Part shown: in pieces, positions 51,664-60,711 of the stretch
How the letters are laid out: every line of letters begins with the position of its first letter
Position numbering within the stretch: the first letter of the stretch is position 1
NCBI RefSeq assembly: GCF_022808935.1
Contig: NZ_JAKZFR010000002.1
Location: 310,001-374,000, forward strand
Direction of reading: 5' to 3'
Length of the DNA stretch: 64,000 nt
Origin: Geothrix sp. SG200
Lineage (GTDB): Bacteria > Acidobacteriota > Holophagae > Holophagales > Holophagaceae
The notes under the pieces: model-generated
What the model saw: only the letters and a program-made list of their open reading frames with translations
Told to the model about the DNA's origin: nothing
The model's database searches: none
Position numbers and translations under genes: made by a program

Positions 51664-54423
51664 ATGGATGTCACGCCCTCCGACAAGGACCTCCCCCTGA
51701 AGGAGGACATCCGCACCCTGGGGCGCCTGCTGGGGGATACGGTTCGGGAGCAGGAGGGCGAGGAGGTCTTCCAGCTCATCGAGCGGATCCGGCAGAGTTC
51801 GGTGCGCTTCCGGCGGACCCGGGAATCCGGCACCGACGATGAGCTGAAGGCGATCCTGAAGCGCCTCAGCCCCAGCCACGCCATCCTGGTGGTCCGGGCC
51901 TTCAGCTATTTCTCGCAGCTCGCGAACCTGGCGGAGGATCAGCATCACATCCGGCGCTCCCGGGCCCACCACATGGAGGACGCCGCGCCCAGGCCCAGTT
52001 CCCTGGAGCATGCCCTGGACCGGGCCGCCGAGGCGGGGCTGGTTGCGGCAGACCTGCGCGCCTTCTTCAGCGGGGCGTTGGTCCGGCCGGTGCTCACCGC
52101 CCATCCCACCGAAGTCCACCGCAAGAGCATCCTCAACGCCCACCTGGGCATCGCCCGGCTCCTGGACGAGCGGGACCGCCACGCCCAGACGCCCAGGGAA
52201 GCGGCCCTGCAGGATGAGCACCTGCAGCGCCTGGTCCTGCTGCTGTGGCAGACCCGCATGCTGCGCCCCCAGCGCCCCGCGGTCGCCGATGAAGTCTCCA
52301 GCGCCCTCTCCACCTTCGACCATACGTTCCTGCGGGAGGTCCCGGCCCTCTATGCGGACCTGGAGGACCGCCTGGGGGAGGACTCCGCCTGGGGCGACAC
52401 GGAGCTTCCGCCCTTCCTCCAGATCGGCAGCTGGATCGGCGGCGACCGGGATGGCAACCCGTTCGTGACGGCCGAGGTGCTCCAGCAGACCCTGCGCACC
52501 CAGTCCCGCGTCATCCTCGAGCACCTGCTGCGGGAGACCCGGGCCCTCGCGGAGGAGCTGTCCCTGAGCCTGCAGGTGTCCGGCGCCTCCCAGGCGGTCC
52601 TGGACCTAGCGGAACGGTCCCCGGACCAGGCCCTCCGGCACGCGGACGAAGCCTACCGGCGCGCCCTGTCCCTGATCTTCGACCGGCTGTCGGCCACCCA
52701 CCGGAAGGAGGCGGCTGTGGAGGCAGCCCCCGCGCCAGGTCCCCAGCCCTACGATTCCCCTGCCCAGCTCAAGGCCGACCTGGACGCCCTGGACCGCTCC
52801 CTGCGGACCCACGGCGGGCGCCGACTGGCCCGGGGGCGCCTGCGGGAATTGCGGCGGGCCGTGTCCGTCTTCGGCTTCCACCTCGCCCCGCTCGACCTGC
52901 GGCAGAGTTCTGATGTCCACGAGCGGGTGGTGGCCGAGCTCCTGGAGGCGGTGCGCCCTGGCGCCCGGTACCTGGGCCTTGGCGAAGCGGAGCGGGTGGC
53001 CATCCTGGCCTCCGAGCTGGAGAGCCCCCGCCCCCTCGCCTCGCCCTACCTGGCCTACAGTGCGGAGACCCGGAGCGAGCTGGATGTGTTCCTGGCCGCC
53101 GCCGGAGCCCAGCGCCGCCTGGGCCCTGAGGCGCTCCCCAGCTGCATCGTCAGCCATACGGAAAGCCTCTCCGACCTCCTGGAAGCGGCGGTGATGCTGC
53201 GGGAGGGCGGGATCCTGCGCCCGGCGGAAGGCCGCCTGGACCTCAACCTCATCCCGCTCTTCGAGACCATCGAAGACCTCCAGCGCTGCGGCGGCATCCT
53301 GGACAGCCTGCTCGCCCTGCCCCTCTACCGCCGCCTGCTGGACAGCCGCGGGGGCGTGCAGGAAGTGATGCTGGGCTACTCGGACAGCAACAAAGACGGT
53401 GGCTTCCTCACCTCGCGATGGGAACTCTACAAGGCCGAGCTGCGCCTCGTGGCGATGGCCGAGCGGCATGGCATCCGCCTCCGGCTCTTCCACGGGCGGG
53501 GCGGTTCCGTGGGCCGGGGCGGTGGCCCCAGCTATGAGGCCATCCTGGCCCAGCCCGCGGGCGCCGTGCAGGGCCAGATCCGGCTCACCGAGCAGGGTGA
53601 GGTGATCGCCGCCAAGTACGGCCATCCGGCCGTGGGGCGCCGAAACCTGGAAGTGCTGGTGGCGGCCACTCTGGAGGCGAGCCTTCCCGGTGCCGATGGC
53701 TCCGGGCTGGATCCGCGGTTCGCGCAGGCCATGGATGAGCTCTCGGACGAGGCCTGCCGGGCCTACCGCGAGCTCGTCTACGGCACCGAGGGTTTCGAGC
53801 AGTTCTTCTGGGAATCCACGCCCATCGCCGAGATCGCCCGGCTCAACATCGGATCGCGGCCTGCCAGCCGGAAGGCGAGCCGGGCCATCACCGACCTCCG
53901 GGCCATCCCCTGGGTCTTCAGCTGGAGCCAATGCCGCGTGATGCTGCCGGGGTGGTACGGATTCGGCGCGGCGGTTTCGGCTTTCGAGCAGAAGCACGGG
54001 GAGCGGGGCCTGACCCTGCTGAGAGAGATGCATGTCCGCTGGCCCACCTTCCGCAGCCTGCTTTCCAGCATGGACATGGTGCTGGCCAAGGTGGACCTCG
54101 GAATCGCATCACGTTACGCGGCGCTGGTGGAAGACGCGAGCTTGAGACATGGGATCTTCGGCCGCCTCCAGAAGGAATGCGAAGCCTCCATCCGGGCCCT
54201 GAAGGCCATCACCGGACAGGACCAGCTGCTGGAGGACAATCCCGCCCTGAGGCGCTCCATCCAGCACCGCTTCCCCTACATCGACCCCCTGAATCACCTC
54301 CAGGTGGAGCTGCTGCGCCGCTACCGCGCCGGTGATCAGGCCCGCGACAGCGATGACCTCACCGTGCGCAGCATCCTGCTCACCATCAATGGCATCGCGG
54401 CAGGGCTTCGGAACAGCGGGTGA
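51664..54423 (+). CDS. ppc: Phosphoenolpyruvate carboxylase
   Basis: This 919-residue enzyme makes oxaloacetate from PEP and bicarbonate, feeding the TCA cycle. Catalytic blocks are LTAHPTEVHRKS (His147), IGGDRDGNPFVT, GYSDSNKDGGFLTSRW, FHGRGGSVGRGGGP and the C-terminal TINGIAAGLRNSG. Length is standard for the bacterial tetrameric enzyme. The start is ATG 51664; the gap of 143 bp to ispH is divergent. Confidence 0.97.
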   Translation: MDVTPSDKDLPLKEDIRTLGRLLGDTVREQEGEEVFQLIERIRQSSVRFRRTRESGTDDELKAILKRLSPSHAILVVRAFSYFSQLANLAEDQHHIRRSRAHHMEDAAPRPSSLEHALDRAAEAGLVAADLRAFFSGALVRPVLTAHPTEVHRKSILNAHLGIARLLDERDRHAQTPREAALQDEHLQRLVLLLWQTRMLRPQRPAVADEVSSALSTFDHTFLREVPALYADLEDRLGEDSAWGDTELPPFLQIGSWIGGDRDGNPFVTAEVLQQTLRTQSRVILEHLLRETRALAEELSLSLQVSGASQAVLDLAERSPDQALRHADEAYRRALSLIFDRLSATHRKEAAVEAAPAPGPQPYDSPAQLKADLDALDRSLRTHGGRRLARGRLRELRRAVSVFGFHLAPLDLRQSSDVHERVVAELLEAVRPGARYLGLGEAERVAILASELESPRPLASPYLAYSAETRSELDVFLAAAGAQRRLGPEALPSCIVSHTESLSDLLEAAVMLREGGILRPAEGRLDLNLIPLFETIEDLQRCGGILDSLLALPLYRRLLDSRGGVQEVMLGYSDSNKDGGFLTSRWELYKAELRLVAMAERHGIRLRLFHGRGGSVGRGGGPSYEAILAQPAGAVQGQIRLTEQGEVIAAKYGHPAVGRRNLEVLVAATLEASLPGADGSGLDPRFAQAMDELSDEACRAYRELVYGTEGFEQFFWESTPIAEIARLNIGSRPASRKASRAITDLRAIPWVFSWSQCRVMLPGWYGFGAAVSAFEQKHGERGLTLLREMHVRWPTFRSLLSSMDMVLAKVDLGIASRYAALVEDASLRHGIFGRLQKECEASIRALKAITGQDQLLEDNPALRRSIQHRFPYIDPLNHLQVELLRRYRAGDQARDSDDLTVRSILLTINGIAAGLRNSG

Positions 54424-54459
54424 AGCCGGGCCTCGATGAAAAGGGCTCCGGCTTCACCC
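54418..54459. terminator. Hairpin overlapping the ppc stop codon
   Basis: GGGTGAAGCCGG (54418-54429) pairs with CCGGCTTCACCC (54448-54459), 12 bp, with further pairing in the loop. It includes the ppc TGA and ends 15 bases before the convergent gene. Confidence 0.8.
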
Positions 54460-54474
54460 GGTCTGGCGTGGGGA

Positions 54475-55668
54475 TCAGAACCCTCCGGTCCCCTGGGGCG
54501 AGCCCACGCCCGTGACGTAATCCCACCCCACCAGGCACGGGAAGCCGTTGTTCCCGGAGGTGATGTCCCGGAAGGCTGGCGTGGCCGGCGGGTTGAGGTA
54601 GTTGGTGTAGATCGCCGTAAGCAGCTGGGTGGTGTTCGTAAAGGCTCCGCCGCCCAGGTTCACCATGCCGGCCATGCAGGGCGAGGAGACGCTGGTGCCC
54701 CCCACCACCCACCAACCGGACCGTCCGTGGTAGGACGTCGTGTCGTACACCGCGACGCCCGTGTTCGGGTCTCCATCGGATGAGATATCCGGAACGCCGC
54801 GGCCGGAGCCCGTCATAGCCACCGCCGTCTGCCAGCTGGGCTTGGATTCGTAGGGGCTGTTGCCCCCGCCTCCGGAACTCCAGCCCGTCTCGCCCGTGAA
54901 GGCACCGTTGGCGTCCGTGGCCACGCTGGTCCCACCCACGGCGACGACGTACGGCGAGGTGGAGGGGTAGATGGTCTTGCCGCCCGTGTCCCCGCTGGCG
55001 GCGAAGAACACGGGCCCGTTCACATTGAAGTGCGTGTCGTTGGCGGTCTCCCCCGAGGATTCACTGCCGCCCCAGCTCATGGACACCTGCTTCACCCCAG
55101 CGAGAGACACCGCCAGATCCACCGCCGCGTAGAGGTTCGCGTTGCTGTTGGACTGGGCCTCCACGAGGATGATCTTCGCGCTGGGAGCCAGGGCGTGGGC
55201 CCACTCGATGTCGAGGGCGGCCTCCAGGGCCCAGCCAGAGTTGGTCCGGGGCTTCTTGCCTCCCTGGTAGACGACCTGGAAAACGGTGTTGGTGGAGGCG
55301 GTGGGGTCGGTGGAGGCCTCCTGGGGCAGCCCGAACTGGGCGGAGAAGGTGTTGAAGTCGCTCAGGGCCGTGGGGTAGTGGTAGGCGTCGATGATGGCGA
55401 TGACATCGTGGCCCCCGGTGGCGGGAAGGCTGTAGAAGTCGCGGAGCTGCGTCGGGGACATGCCGCCCCCGGGCCCCAGCCCTCCGGCAGGACGGAGGAG
55501 TACCAGATGGTTCGTGTGGGATCTGAGGCCGACATCCTCCCGTGCCTCAAGGCTGGTCTCGGGAATCAGGATGTCCCCGTGGATGACTGGGGGAGCCTCC
55601 TGCCCGGCGAGGCTGGCCAGACCCAGCCCGAATCCGAGGATCGCCGAACGTGCTTTCGTCCAGCTCAT
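54475..55668 (-). CDS. Sedolisin-family (S53) serine-carboxyl peptidase without prodomain
   Basis: This 397-residue exported peptidase has a signal peptide (about 1-22) and the S53 catalytic set: Glu149 and Asp153 (ALEAALDIEWA), Asp227 in AASGDTGG and Ser326 in VVGGTSVSSP, with a Ca-site region DITSGNNGFPC and GWDYVTGVGSPQG. It lacks the roughly 180-residue N-terminal Pro-kumamolisin activation domain usual in sedolisins; only about 45 residues separate the signal from the catalytic fold. ATG 55668 with GGAGG upstream is preferred over 55680. Upstream DNA (55700-55760) is AT-rich and likely holds its promoter. Confidence 0.85.
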   Translation of the reverse strand: MSWTKARSAILGFGLGLASLAGQEAPPVIHGDILIPETSLEAREDVGLRSHTNHLVLLRPAGGLGPGGGMSPTQLRDFYSLPATGGHDVIAIIDAYHYPTALSDFNTFSAQFGLPQEASTDPTASTNTVFQVVYQGGKKPRTNSGWALEAALDIEWAHALAPSAKIILVEAQSNSNANLYAAVDLAVSLAGVKQVSMSWGGSESSGETANDTHFNVNGPVFFAASGDTGGKTIYPSTSPYVVAVGGTSVATDANGAFTGETGWSSGGGGNSPYESKPSWQTAVAMTGSGRGVPDISSDGDPNTGVAVYDTTSYHGRSGWWVVGGTSVSSPCMAGMVNLGGGAFTNTTQLLTAIYTNYLNPPATPAFRDITSGNNGFPCLVGWDYVTGVGSPQGTGGF

Positions 55669-55830
55669 GCCGCCCTCCATGATGCCGTCCGGGGCATCCG
55701 GACGCGATTCAGGACCGAATGGTTATTGATACCGTGTCTCATTATTTTGAAACGGCACGGAAATCTACATTCGCCAGCTTTGGGCGTCAAGGCATCGTGA
55801 TGGGATAGACAATCAGCACCCGATCTCGAT

Positions 55831-56742
55831 CTATTTCCGGGTCGGCACCTGAATCATGGGAGTGGCGCCGCCCATGGGCGTAATGATCAGGTTGCCCTTG
55901 GCGCCGATGTCCCGCAGGGCCTGGATGCGCTGGTACTCGATGATCTGGGGCGTCAGGCTCTGGCTCACGATCTGCTGCGCCTTGGCTTGGCCTTCGGCCT
56001 CGATGCGCTTGCGCTCGGCCTCCTGCTTCTCCTTCTGGAGCACGAAGGCCATCTTCTGGGCATCCTGGTCCGCGCTGATCTTGTCGTTGATGGCCTTGGT
56101 GATCTGGTCGGGCAGGATGACGTTGCGGAGCAGCATCTGCTCCAGGGTGATGCCGCGGGCCTCGAAGGCCGCCTTGAGCGTCTTCGACACCTGGTCCACG
56201 AAGGCCTGCCGCTTGGACGTGTAAAGCTCAGTCGCAGAGAGGGCGGCGGCGGCATCCCGCAGGCTGGCGCGGATCTCGCTGCGGACGATGCGCTCCTCCA
56301 CGTCCGGGCCTATGGTGCGGTAGATCTCCGGCAGGCGGGCCTGCTGAAGCGAATAGAAGATGGTCGCGTCCAGCTTCACGGTGAGGCCATCGCTGCTGAT
56401 GACCGAGATGGAATCATCCCCCCGCTTCTGACCTTCGTCACCCACGGTCGACATGGTGTAGTTCCGGGTGCGGACCTCCATCTCCACCACCTGGGCGAAA
56501 GGGTTGATGAAGTGCAGGCCCGAGGGCAGCGGCTCCGCGCTCACCTTGCCGAACAGCACCTGCACACCGGCCTGGCCCGGGGGCACCACCACGGCCATGG
56601 AGGCCAGGAACACGATCACGCCCAACCCCAGGCCCACCCACTGCAGGATGGCCAGCCGGGCCGACAGGGGATAACCCACTTTGGTCTTCCATCGCCAAGC
56701 CAGGGCACCGACCACGAACAACAGCAGGGCGAAAAGGACCAC
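55831..56742 (-). CDS. SPFH/band 7 (prohibitin-like) membrane protein
   Basis: This 303-residue protein has two N-terminal spans, then an SPFH domain (VVPPGQAGVQVLFGKVSAEPLPSGLHFINPF, YRTIGPDVEERIVRSEIRASLRDAAA) and a long Glu/Lys/Gln-rich coiled coil (KEKQEAERKRIEAEGQAKAQQI), as in prohibitins and HflK. Such proteins form rings that organise inner-membrane domains and control FtsH-type proteases. Start is GTG 56742, four bases after GGAGGTG. It is downstream of qNor, beyond a terminator. Confidence 0.9.
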   Translation of the reverse strand: MVLFALLLFVVGALAWRWKTKVGYPLSARLAILQWVGLGLGVIVFLASMAVVVPPGQAGVQVLFGKVSAEPLPSGLHFINPFAQVVEMEVRTRNYTMSTVGDEGQKRGDDSISVISSDGLTVKLDATIFYSLQQARLPEIYRTIGPDVEERIVRSEIRASLRDAAAALSATELYTSKRQAFVDQVSKTLKAAFEARGITLEQMLLRNVILPDQITKAINDKISADQDAQKMAFVLQKEKQEAERKRIEAEGQAKAQQIVSQSLTPQIIEYQRIQALRDIGAKGNLIITPMGGATPMIQVPTRK

Positions 56743-56799
56743 AGAACACCTCCAGGGGCGGGTCAGGTTAACAGGCCGTCTTGCGCCCGCCTGGACAGG

Positions 56800-56831
56800 C
56801 CAGGGCCCCCGTCTCGCGACGGGGGCCCTGG
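56800..56831 (-). terminator. Hairpin terminator after qNor
   Basis: A perfect 14-bp GC-rich stem (56800-56813 with 56818-56831) with a TCGC loop lies 13 bases after the qNor stop. No U tract follows it. Confidence 0.75.
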
Positions 56832-56844
56832 TGTCCCAGTGACC

Positions 56845-59076
56845 TCAGTCCTCGTTCAGGGCGAAGGCGGGGGCGCCATCCACTTCCTCACGGGCGGGCT
56901 TGGCCTCTTCGGCAGTCCGCCAGTTCCAGGCGCCGATGACGGCCTTGAAGGTGAAGATGATCACCGCCAGGGCGCCCAGGCCGAAGAGGGTGTCCCCGGG
57001 CATGCGCAGCCAGGTGAAGGCGCGCATGAGCGGGCTCTGCACCACCTCGGCGCTGCGGGCGTACCAGGTCCCCTGGTTCAGGCTCTGGGTGATCTGGTAG
57101 AGGCCGCTGGGGACCAGCGACATCGCCAGCATCAGGACCAGGCCCAGGTTCAGGCCCCAGAAGCCCCACTTCAGCCACTTCTCGTCCCAGGCCTTGTCCG
57201 GCGTCATGCCGCGCAGGGCGAAGAGCATGAGGGAGATCGCCAGGAAGCCGTAGACCCCGAAGAGCGCGGCGTGGCTGTGGATGGGCGTGGTGTTGAGACC
57301 CTGGCCGAAGTAGAGCACGGAGGGCGGGTTGATGAGCATGCCGAAGACGCCGGCGCCCAGCAGGTTCCAGAAGCAGACCGCCGCGAAGTACTTGAACGGC
57401 CACTCGTAGCCGCTGCCGAGGGCGCGGCCGGCCTTGAGGCTCATGGCGATCTCGAAGCCCACGATGGTGAGGGGCACGATCTCCAGGGCACTGAAGACGG
57501 AACCCAGGGCCGAGATGGAGGCCGGAGAGCCGGTGTAGTAGAGGTGGTGGAAGGTGCCGATGACGCCGCTGCCCAGGAAGAGGCCCATGGAGAGGCTCAC
57601 GGCGCGGAGGGCGGTTCCCTCGCGCAGCAGGCCCATGCGGGTGGACAGGAGCGCGATGGCCACGGTGGCGAACACTTCGAAGAAACCCTCCACCCACAGG
57701 TGGACCACCCACCAGCGCCAGTACTCGGCGAGGGCGATGTGCGTCTCGCGGGTGTACATGAAGCCCGCGGAGTAGAAGAGCGGGATCGCGATGGCGGACA
57801 GCACGAAGAGCTTGAGCAGGCCCAGCCGGCCCCTCTCGCCCTTCAGGGCGGGGATCAGCGAGCGCAGCACCAGCACCAGCCAGATGACCATGCCCAGGGT
57901 GAGGAGGATCTGCCAGAGGCGGCCCAGCTCCACGTATTCATAGCCCTGGTGGCCCAGCATGAAGGAGCCGGAGAGCTTGCCCACGATGGCCTGGTGGGCG
58001 CCGGCGAGGGCGCCGACCACCACCACGACAAGCGCGGCCAGCAGGCCGGCCACGCCCAGCCACTGGCCCTTGGGCTCCTTGGCGCTGAGCTTGGGACCGA
58101 GGTAGAGACCCGTGGCCAGCCAGCAGGTGGCGATCCAGAAGACGGCCAGCTGCAGGTGCCAGGTGCGGGACGCGGCGTAGGGCAGGATGCGCGAGAGGTC
58201 CAGGCCGTAGAGGCCGTTGCCTTCCACCGCGTCATGGGCCGTCAGGACGCCCATGCCGATCTGGACCAGGAACAAGGCCATGGCCACGCCGAAGTAGATG
58301 GCGGACCAGCGCTGGCTGGGAGTCGCCGGGGCGGGCGGGATGGGCTTGGGGTCCGGGAACTCCTCGGCGGGCTGGCTGGCATGGTGCCAGACCATGAGGC
58401 CCACACCCAGGATCAGGAGAATGATCGACAGGATGCTCCAGAGGTGGCTGATGGGCGTGATGGTGTTGCCCACCAGGGGCTCCTGGGGCCAGTTCTGGGT
58501 GTAGCTGTGGTCCGCGCCGGGACGGCGGGCCGCCGCGGTCCAGGCCGTCCACAGCCAGAAGTCGGCCACGCGCTCGCCTTCCTGCATCGTAGGGATCCAG
58601 CGGGCAGGGATGGCCGCGCCCTTGTCGCCTTCCACGGCGACCTTGGCCAGTTCCTCCCGGGCCTTCAGGTAGGCCGCGGCCTGGGCGGCATTCAGCTTCA
58701 GGGTTCCCGTGGAATTTTCATACTGATTGCTCTGAAATATGGACACGGTGGTGGCCTTCGCGTCCGCGAGGGATGCCCCCTGGGCCTTCACGCCGTCCAG
58801 GGTGTGGGCCGCCCACTGGTGCAGCGCCTTCGCCGTCCAGTCCGGCGCCAGGTAAGCCCCGTGGCCCCAGATGGAACCGATGTGCTGACCGCCGTGGCCC
58901 AGGTAGCTCACCTGGCCTTCCAGGATCTGGCCGGGGCCCACCAGCTCCCTGCCGTCCTCGGCCACCACATGCTGCGGAATGGGCGGGGCGTTCTGGGCGA
59001 TCTGCCTTCCCCCCAACCCCAGCACGCCGAAGCCCGCCAGGAGCACCAGCAACACCAGCCACCACCTTGCCTTCAT
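56845..59076 (-). CDS. norZ: Quinol-dependent nitric oxide reductase (qNor)
   Basis: This 743-residue single-subunit enzyme reduces 2 NO to N2O with quinol. The N-terminal extension that replaces NorC is present (LEGQVSYLGHGGQHIGSIWGHGAYLAPDW). The heme-copper oxidase-like core shows the NOR ligands: HLWVEGFFE (FeB His and Glu), GTFHHLYYTG (two FeB His) and TPIHSHAALFG (heme b and b3 His). The protein has about 14 spans. ATG 59076 follows GGAGG. No nirS, nirK or nosZ is nearby, so detoxification or a partial denitrification role is likely. Confidence 0.95.
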   Translation of the reverse strand: MKARWWLVLLVLLAGFGVLGLGGRQIAQNAPPIPQHVVAEDGRELVGPGQILEGQVSYLGHGGQHIGSIWGHGAYLAPDWTAKALHQWAAHTLDGVKAQGASLADAKATTVSIFQSNQYENSTGTLKLNAAQAAAYLKAREELAKVAVEGDKGAAIPARWIPTMQEGERVADFWLWTAWTAAARRPGADHSYTQNWPQEPLVGNTITPISHLWSILSIILLILGVGLMVWHHASQPAEEFPDPKPIPPAPATPSQRWSAIYFGVAMALFLVQIGMGVLTAHDAVEGNGLYGLDLSRILPYAASRTWHLQLAVFWIATCWLATGLYLGPKLSAKEPKGQWLGVAGLLAALVVVVVGALAGAHQAIVGKLSGSFMLGHQGYEYVELGRLWQILLTLGMVIWLVLVLRSLIPALKGERGRLGLLKLFVLSAIAIPLFYSAGFMYTRETHIALAEYWRWWVVHLWVEGFFEVFATVAIALLSTRMGLLREGTALRAVSLSMGLFLGSGVIGTFHHLYYTGSPASISALGSVFSALEIVPLTIVGFEIAMSLKAGRALGSGYEWPFKYFAAVCFWNLLGAGVFGMLINPPSVLYFGQGLNTTPIHSHAALFGVYGFLAISLMLFALRGMTPDKAWDEKWLKWGFWGLNLGLVLMLAMSLVPSGLYQITQSLNQGTWYARSAEVVQSPLMRAFTWLRMPGDTLFGLGALAVIIFTFKAVIGAWNWRTAEEAKPAREEVDGAPAFALNED

Positions 59077-59144
59077 GGGAACCTCCGTCTTGCCCGCTCT
59101 GGGCGCCGGACAGCAGTGTTCCACAATTCTCCACATTTAGGACC

Positions 59145-59157
59145 ATTAATTCTTAAT
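59145..59157 (-). promoter_or_regulatory. AT-rich palindrome upstream of qNor
   Basis: ATTAA-TTC-TTAAT lies 69-81 bases upstream of the qNor ATG in the only AT-rich part of the 213-bp divergent gap. It could be an operator for an NO- or oxygen-responsive regulator. It does not match the NsrR, NorR or FNR consensus well. Confidence 0.35.
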
Positions 59158-59289
59158 TGTGACCTCCGGCACGCACCCCGCTCCTCGCCGGATGCCTGTC
59201 GGGACATGGCAAAACCTCTGGCTTCGGGAGGCGGATTCCAAGTACCTTGACCTTGGCATGCCTGATCTCTGAAAGGGAATTCCCGTCTC

Positions 59290-59730
59290 ATGGCTCACCC
59301 CGCCCTTCTGCCCGTCGTCCTCACCTGCAACACGGACCTGCGCTTCATCGACCTCATCCAGGTGGTGGGCGCCGAGTTCCTGAAGCACCTGAGCTTCACC
59401 CAGGAGGATGGTGAGCGCCTGTGGCTAGCGATCCAGGAAGGCATTGCCAACGCCATGCGCCACGGCAACAAGCTGGACCGGGACAAACCCGTGAAGGTGA
59501 CCTTCACGCCCAAGACGGACCGCTTCGAGATCCGCATCGAGGACCGGGGGCCTGGCGTGGACCTGGAAGCCCTGCCCGATCCGAACCTGCCCGAGAACCT
59601 CCTGAAGCCGGGCGGACGGGGCGTGTACTTCATGCGCCAGGTCATGGACGAGGTCCACATGGAATGCCACCCCCAGGGCTCCACGCTGGTGCTCGTGAAG
59701 GCGCGGAAGGTGCGGGAAGCCCACGCATGA
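59290..59730 (+). CDS. RsbW-like serine kinase/anti-sigma HATPase
   Basis: This 146-residue HATPase_c protein has an N box (WLAIQEGIANAMRHGNK), G1 (IEDRGPGVD) and G2 (GGRGVYFMRQVMDEV) of the GHKL fold, without a His phospho-acceptor. This is the anti-sigma/anti-anti-sigma switch kinase family (RsbW/SpoIIAB-like). No anti-sigma antagonist (STAS) or sigma gene is adjacent. It overlaps the following carrier gene by an ATGA. Confidence 0.88.
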   Translation: MAHPALLPVVLTCNTDLRFIDLIQVVGAEFLKHLSFTQEDGERLWLAIQEGIANAMRHGNKLDRDKPVKVTFTPKTDRFEIRIEDRGPGVDLEALPDPNLPENLLKPGGRGVYFMRQVMDEVHMECHPQGSTLVLVKARKVREAHA

Positions 59731-60350
59731 GCGGCCCGGACTGGCGCCGGCGGGCGCTCTGGCTGGCGGGCTTCACGATCGCCTACAACCTGCTGGAAGG
59801 CCTGGTCTCCATGGCCTTCGGCTGGGCGGGCGACTCGGTTGCCCTCTTTGGTTTCGGCGCCGACAGCTTCATCGAGGTGGCCTCGGCCCTGCTGGTGCTG
59901 TGGAAGCTCCTGGACCACGGCAACCTCGAGCGCGAGCGCAAGGCCACGCTCGGCATCGGCCGGCTGTTCCTCTTCCTCGCCGCGGGCATCGCAGGGGGCG
60001 CCGTCCTCCAGCTCACGGCCCGCGCCCATCCGCCCACCACGGTGCCCGGGCTCGTGATCTCAGCGCTCTCGCTCGCCTTCATGGTGTTCCTCTGGCGCGC
60101 CAAGCTCCGGGCGGCCCAGGCCCTGGACAGCGCCACGGTGGCGGCGGACGCGGCCTGCAGCCGGGCCTGCATCCAGCTTTCCGTGGTGCTCTTCGCGGGC
60201 AGCCTGCTCTTCCTGCTCGCCCCCGCCCTCTGGTGGGTGGACGCCGCCGCGGCCCTGGGACTGGCGTTCCTCATCGGAAAAGAGGGCCTCGGCATGACCC
60301 GCGCGGCGAAGAGCGCCTGCTTCACAGGCGGATGCGGCTGCGGGCACTGA
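59727..60350 (+). CDS. Cation diffusion facilitator-like membrane protein with Cys-rich tail
   Basis: This 207-residue protein has six predicted spans. GFGADSFIEVASALLVLWKL and DAACSRACIQLSVVL occupy the positions of CDF metal-site helices 2 and 5. Classical CDF transporters have HxxxD or DxxxD there, so the site differs (Asp/Glu and Asp/Cys). There is no C-terminal cytosolic ferredoxin-like domain; instead it ends CFTGGCGCGH, a likely metal-binding tail. It is translationally coupled to the HATPase gene. Metal unknown. Confidence 0.75.
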   Translation: MSGPDWRRRALWLAGFTIAYNLLEGLVSMAFGWAGDSVALFGFGADSFIEVASALLVLWKLLDHGNLERERKATLGIGRLFLFLAAGIAGGAVLQLTARAHPPTTVPGLVISALSLAFMVFLWRAKLRAAQALDSATVAADAACSRACIQLSVVLFAGSLLFLLAPALWWVDAAAALGLAFLIGKEGLGMTRAAKSACFTGGCGCGH

Positions 60351-60372
60351 GTGCGCCTGACAGGACCCGTCT

Positions 60373-60702
60373 CTAGGAACGCACCTGCTCGTTGATGAAG
60401 CCGCACTCGGCGGGCACGGAGATGTAGAACATGGACTGGCCTTCCGCCTGGATGAAGGCGATGAGGCGGTTCGCCTCCTCCTCGGTGGCCATGAAGGTCA
60501 CCTCCACGGGCAGATCGCCCGCCAGCTCGATGAAGTGGTCCGCATGGATGAGCCCGTGACGGCCGAAGCCGGCGATGGCCTTGAAGGCCGTCCCACCCTT
60601 GAGGCCCAGCCGCCGCGCCTCCTTCAGCAGCCACTCGTAGACCAGGATCCCGTGGTGGGTCCGGTCCTCCTGCACGAAGAAGGTCAGGTAGGTGCCCTTC
60701 AT
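60373..60702 (-). CDS. DUF190 family protein
   Basis: This 109-residue cytoplasmic protein has the PII-like fold typical of DUF190: LTFFVQEDRTHHGILVYEWLLKEARRLGLKGGTAFKAIAGFG. Such genes often lie next to crcB fluoride channels, as here (9-base gap). Its exact function is not settled; a regulatory partner of the channel is likely. Confidence 0.9.
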   Translation of the reverse strand: MKGTYLTFFVQEDRTHHGILVYEWLLKEARRLGLKGGTAFKAIAGFGRHGLIHADHFIELAGDLPVEVTFMATEEEANRLIAFIQAEGQSMFYISVPAECGFINEQVRS

Positions 60703-60711
60703 GACGCCTCC

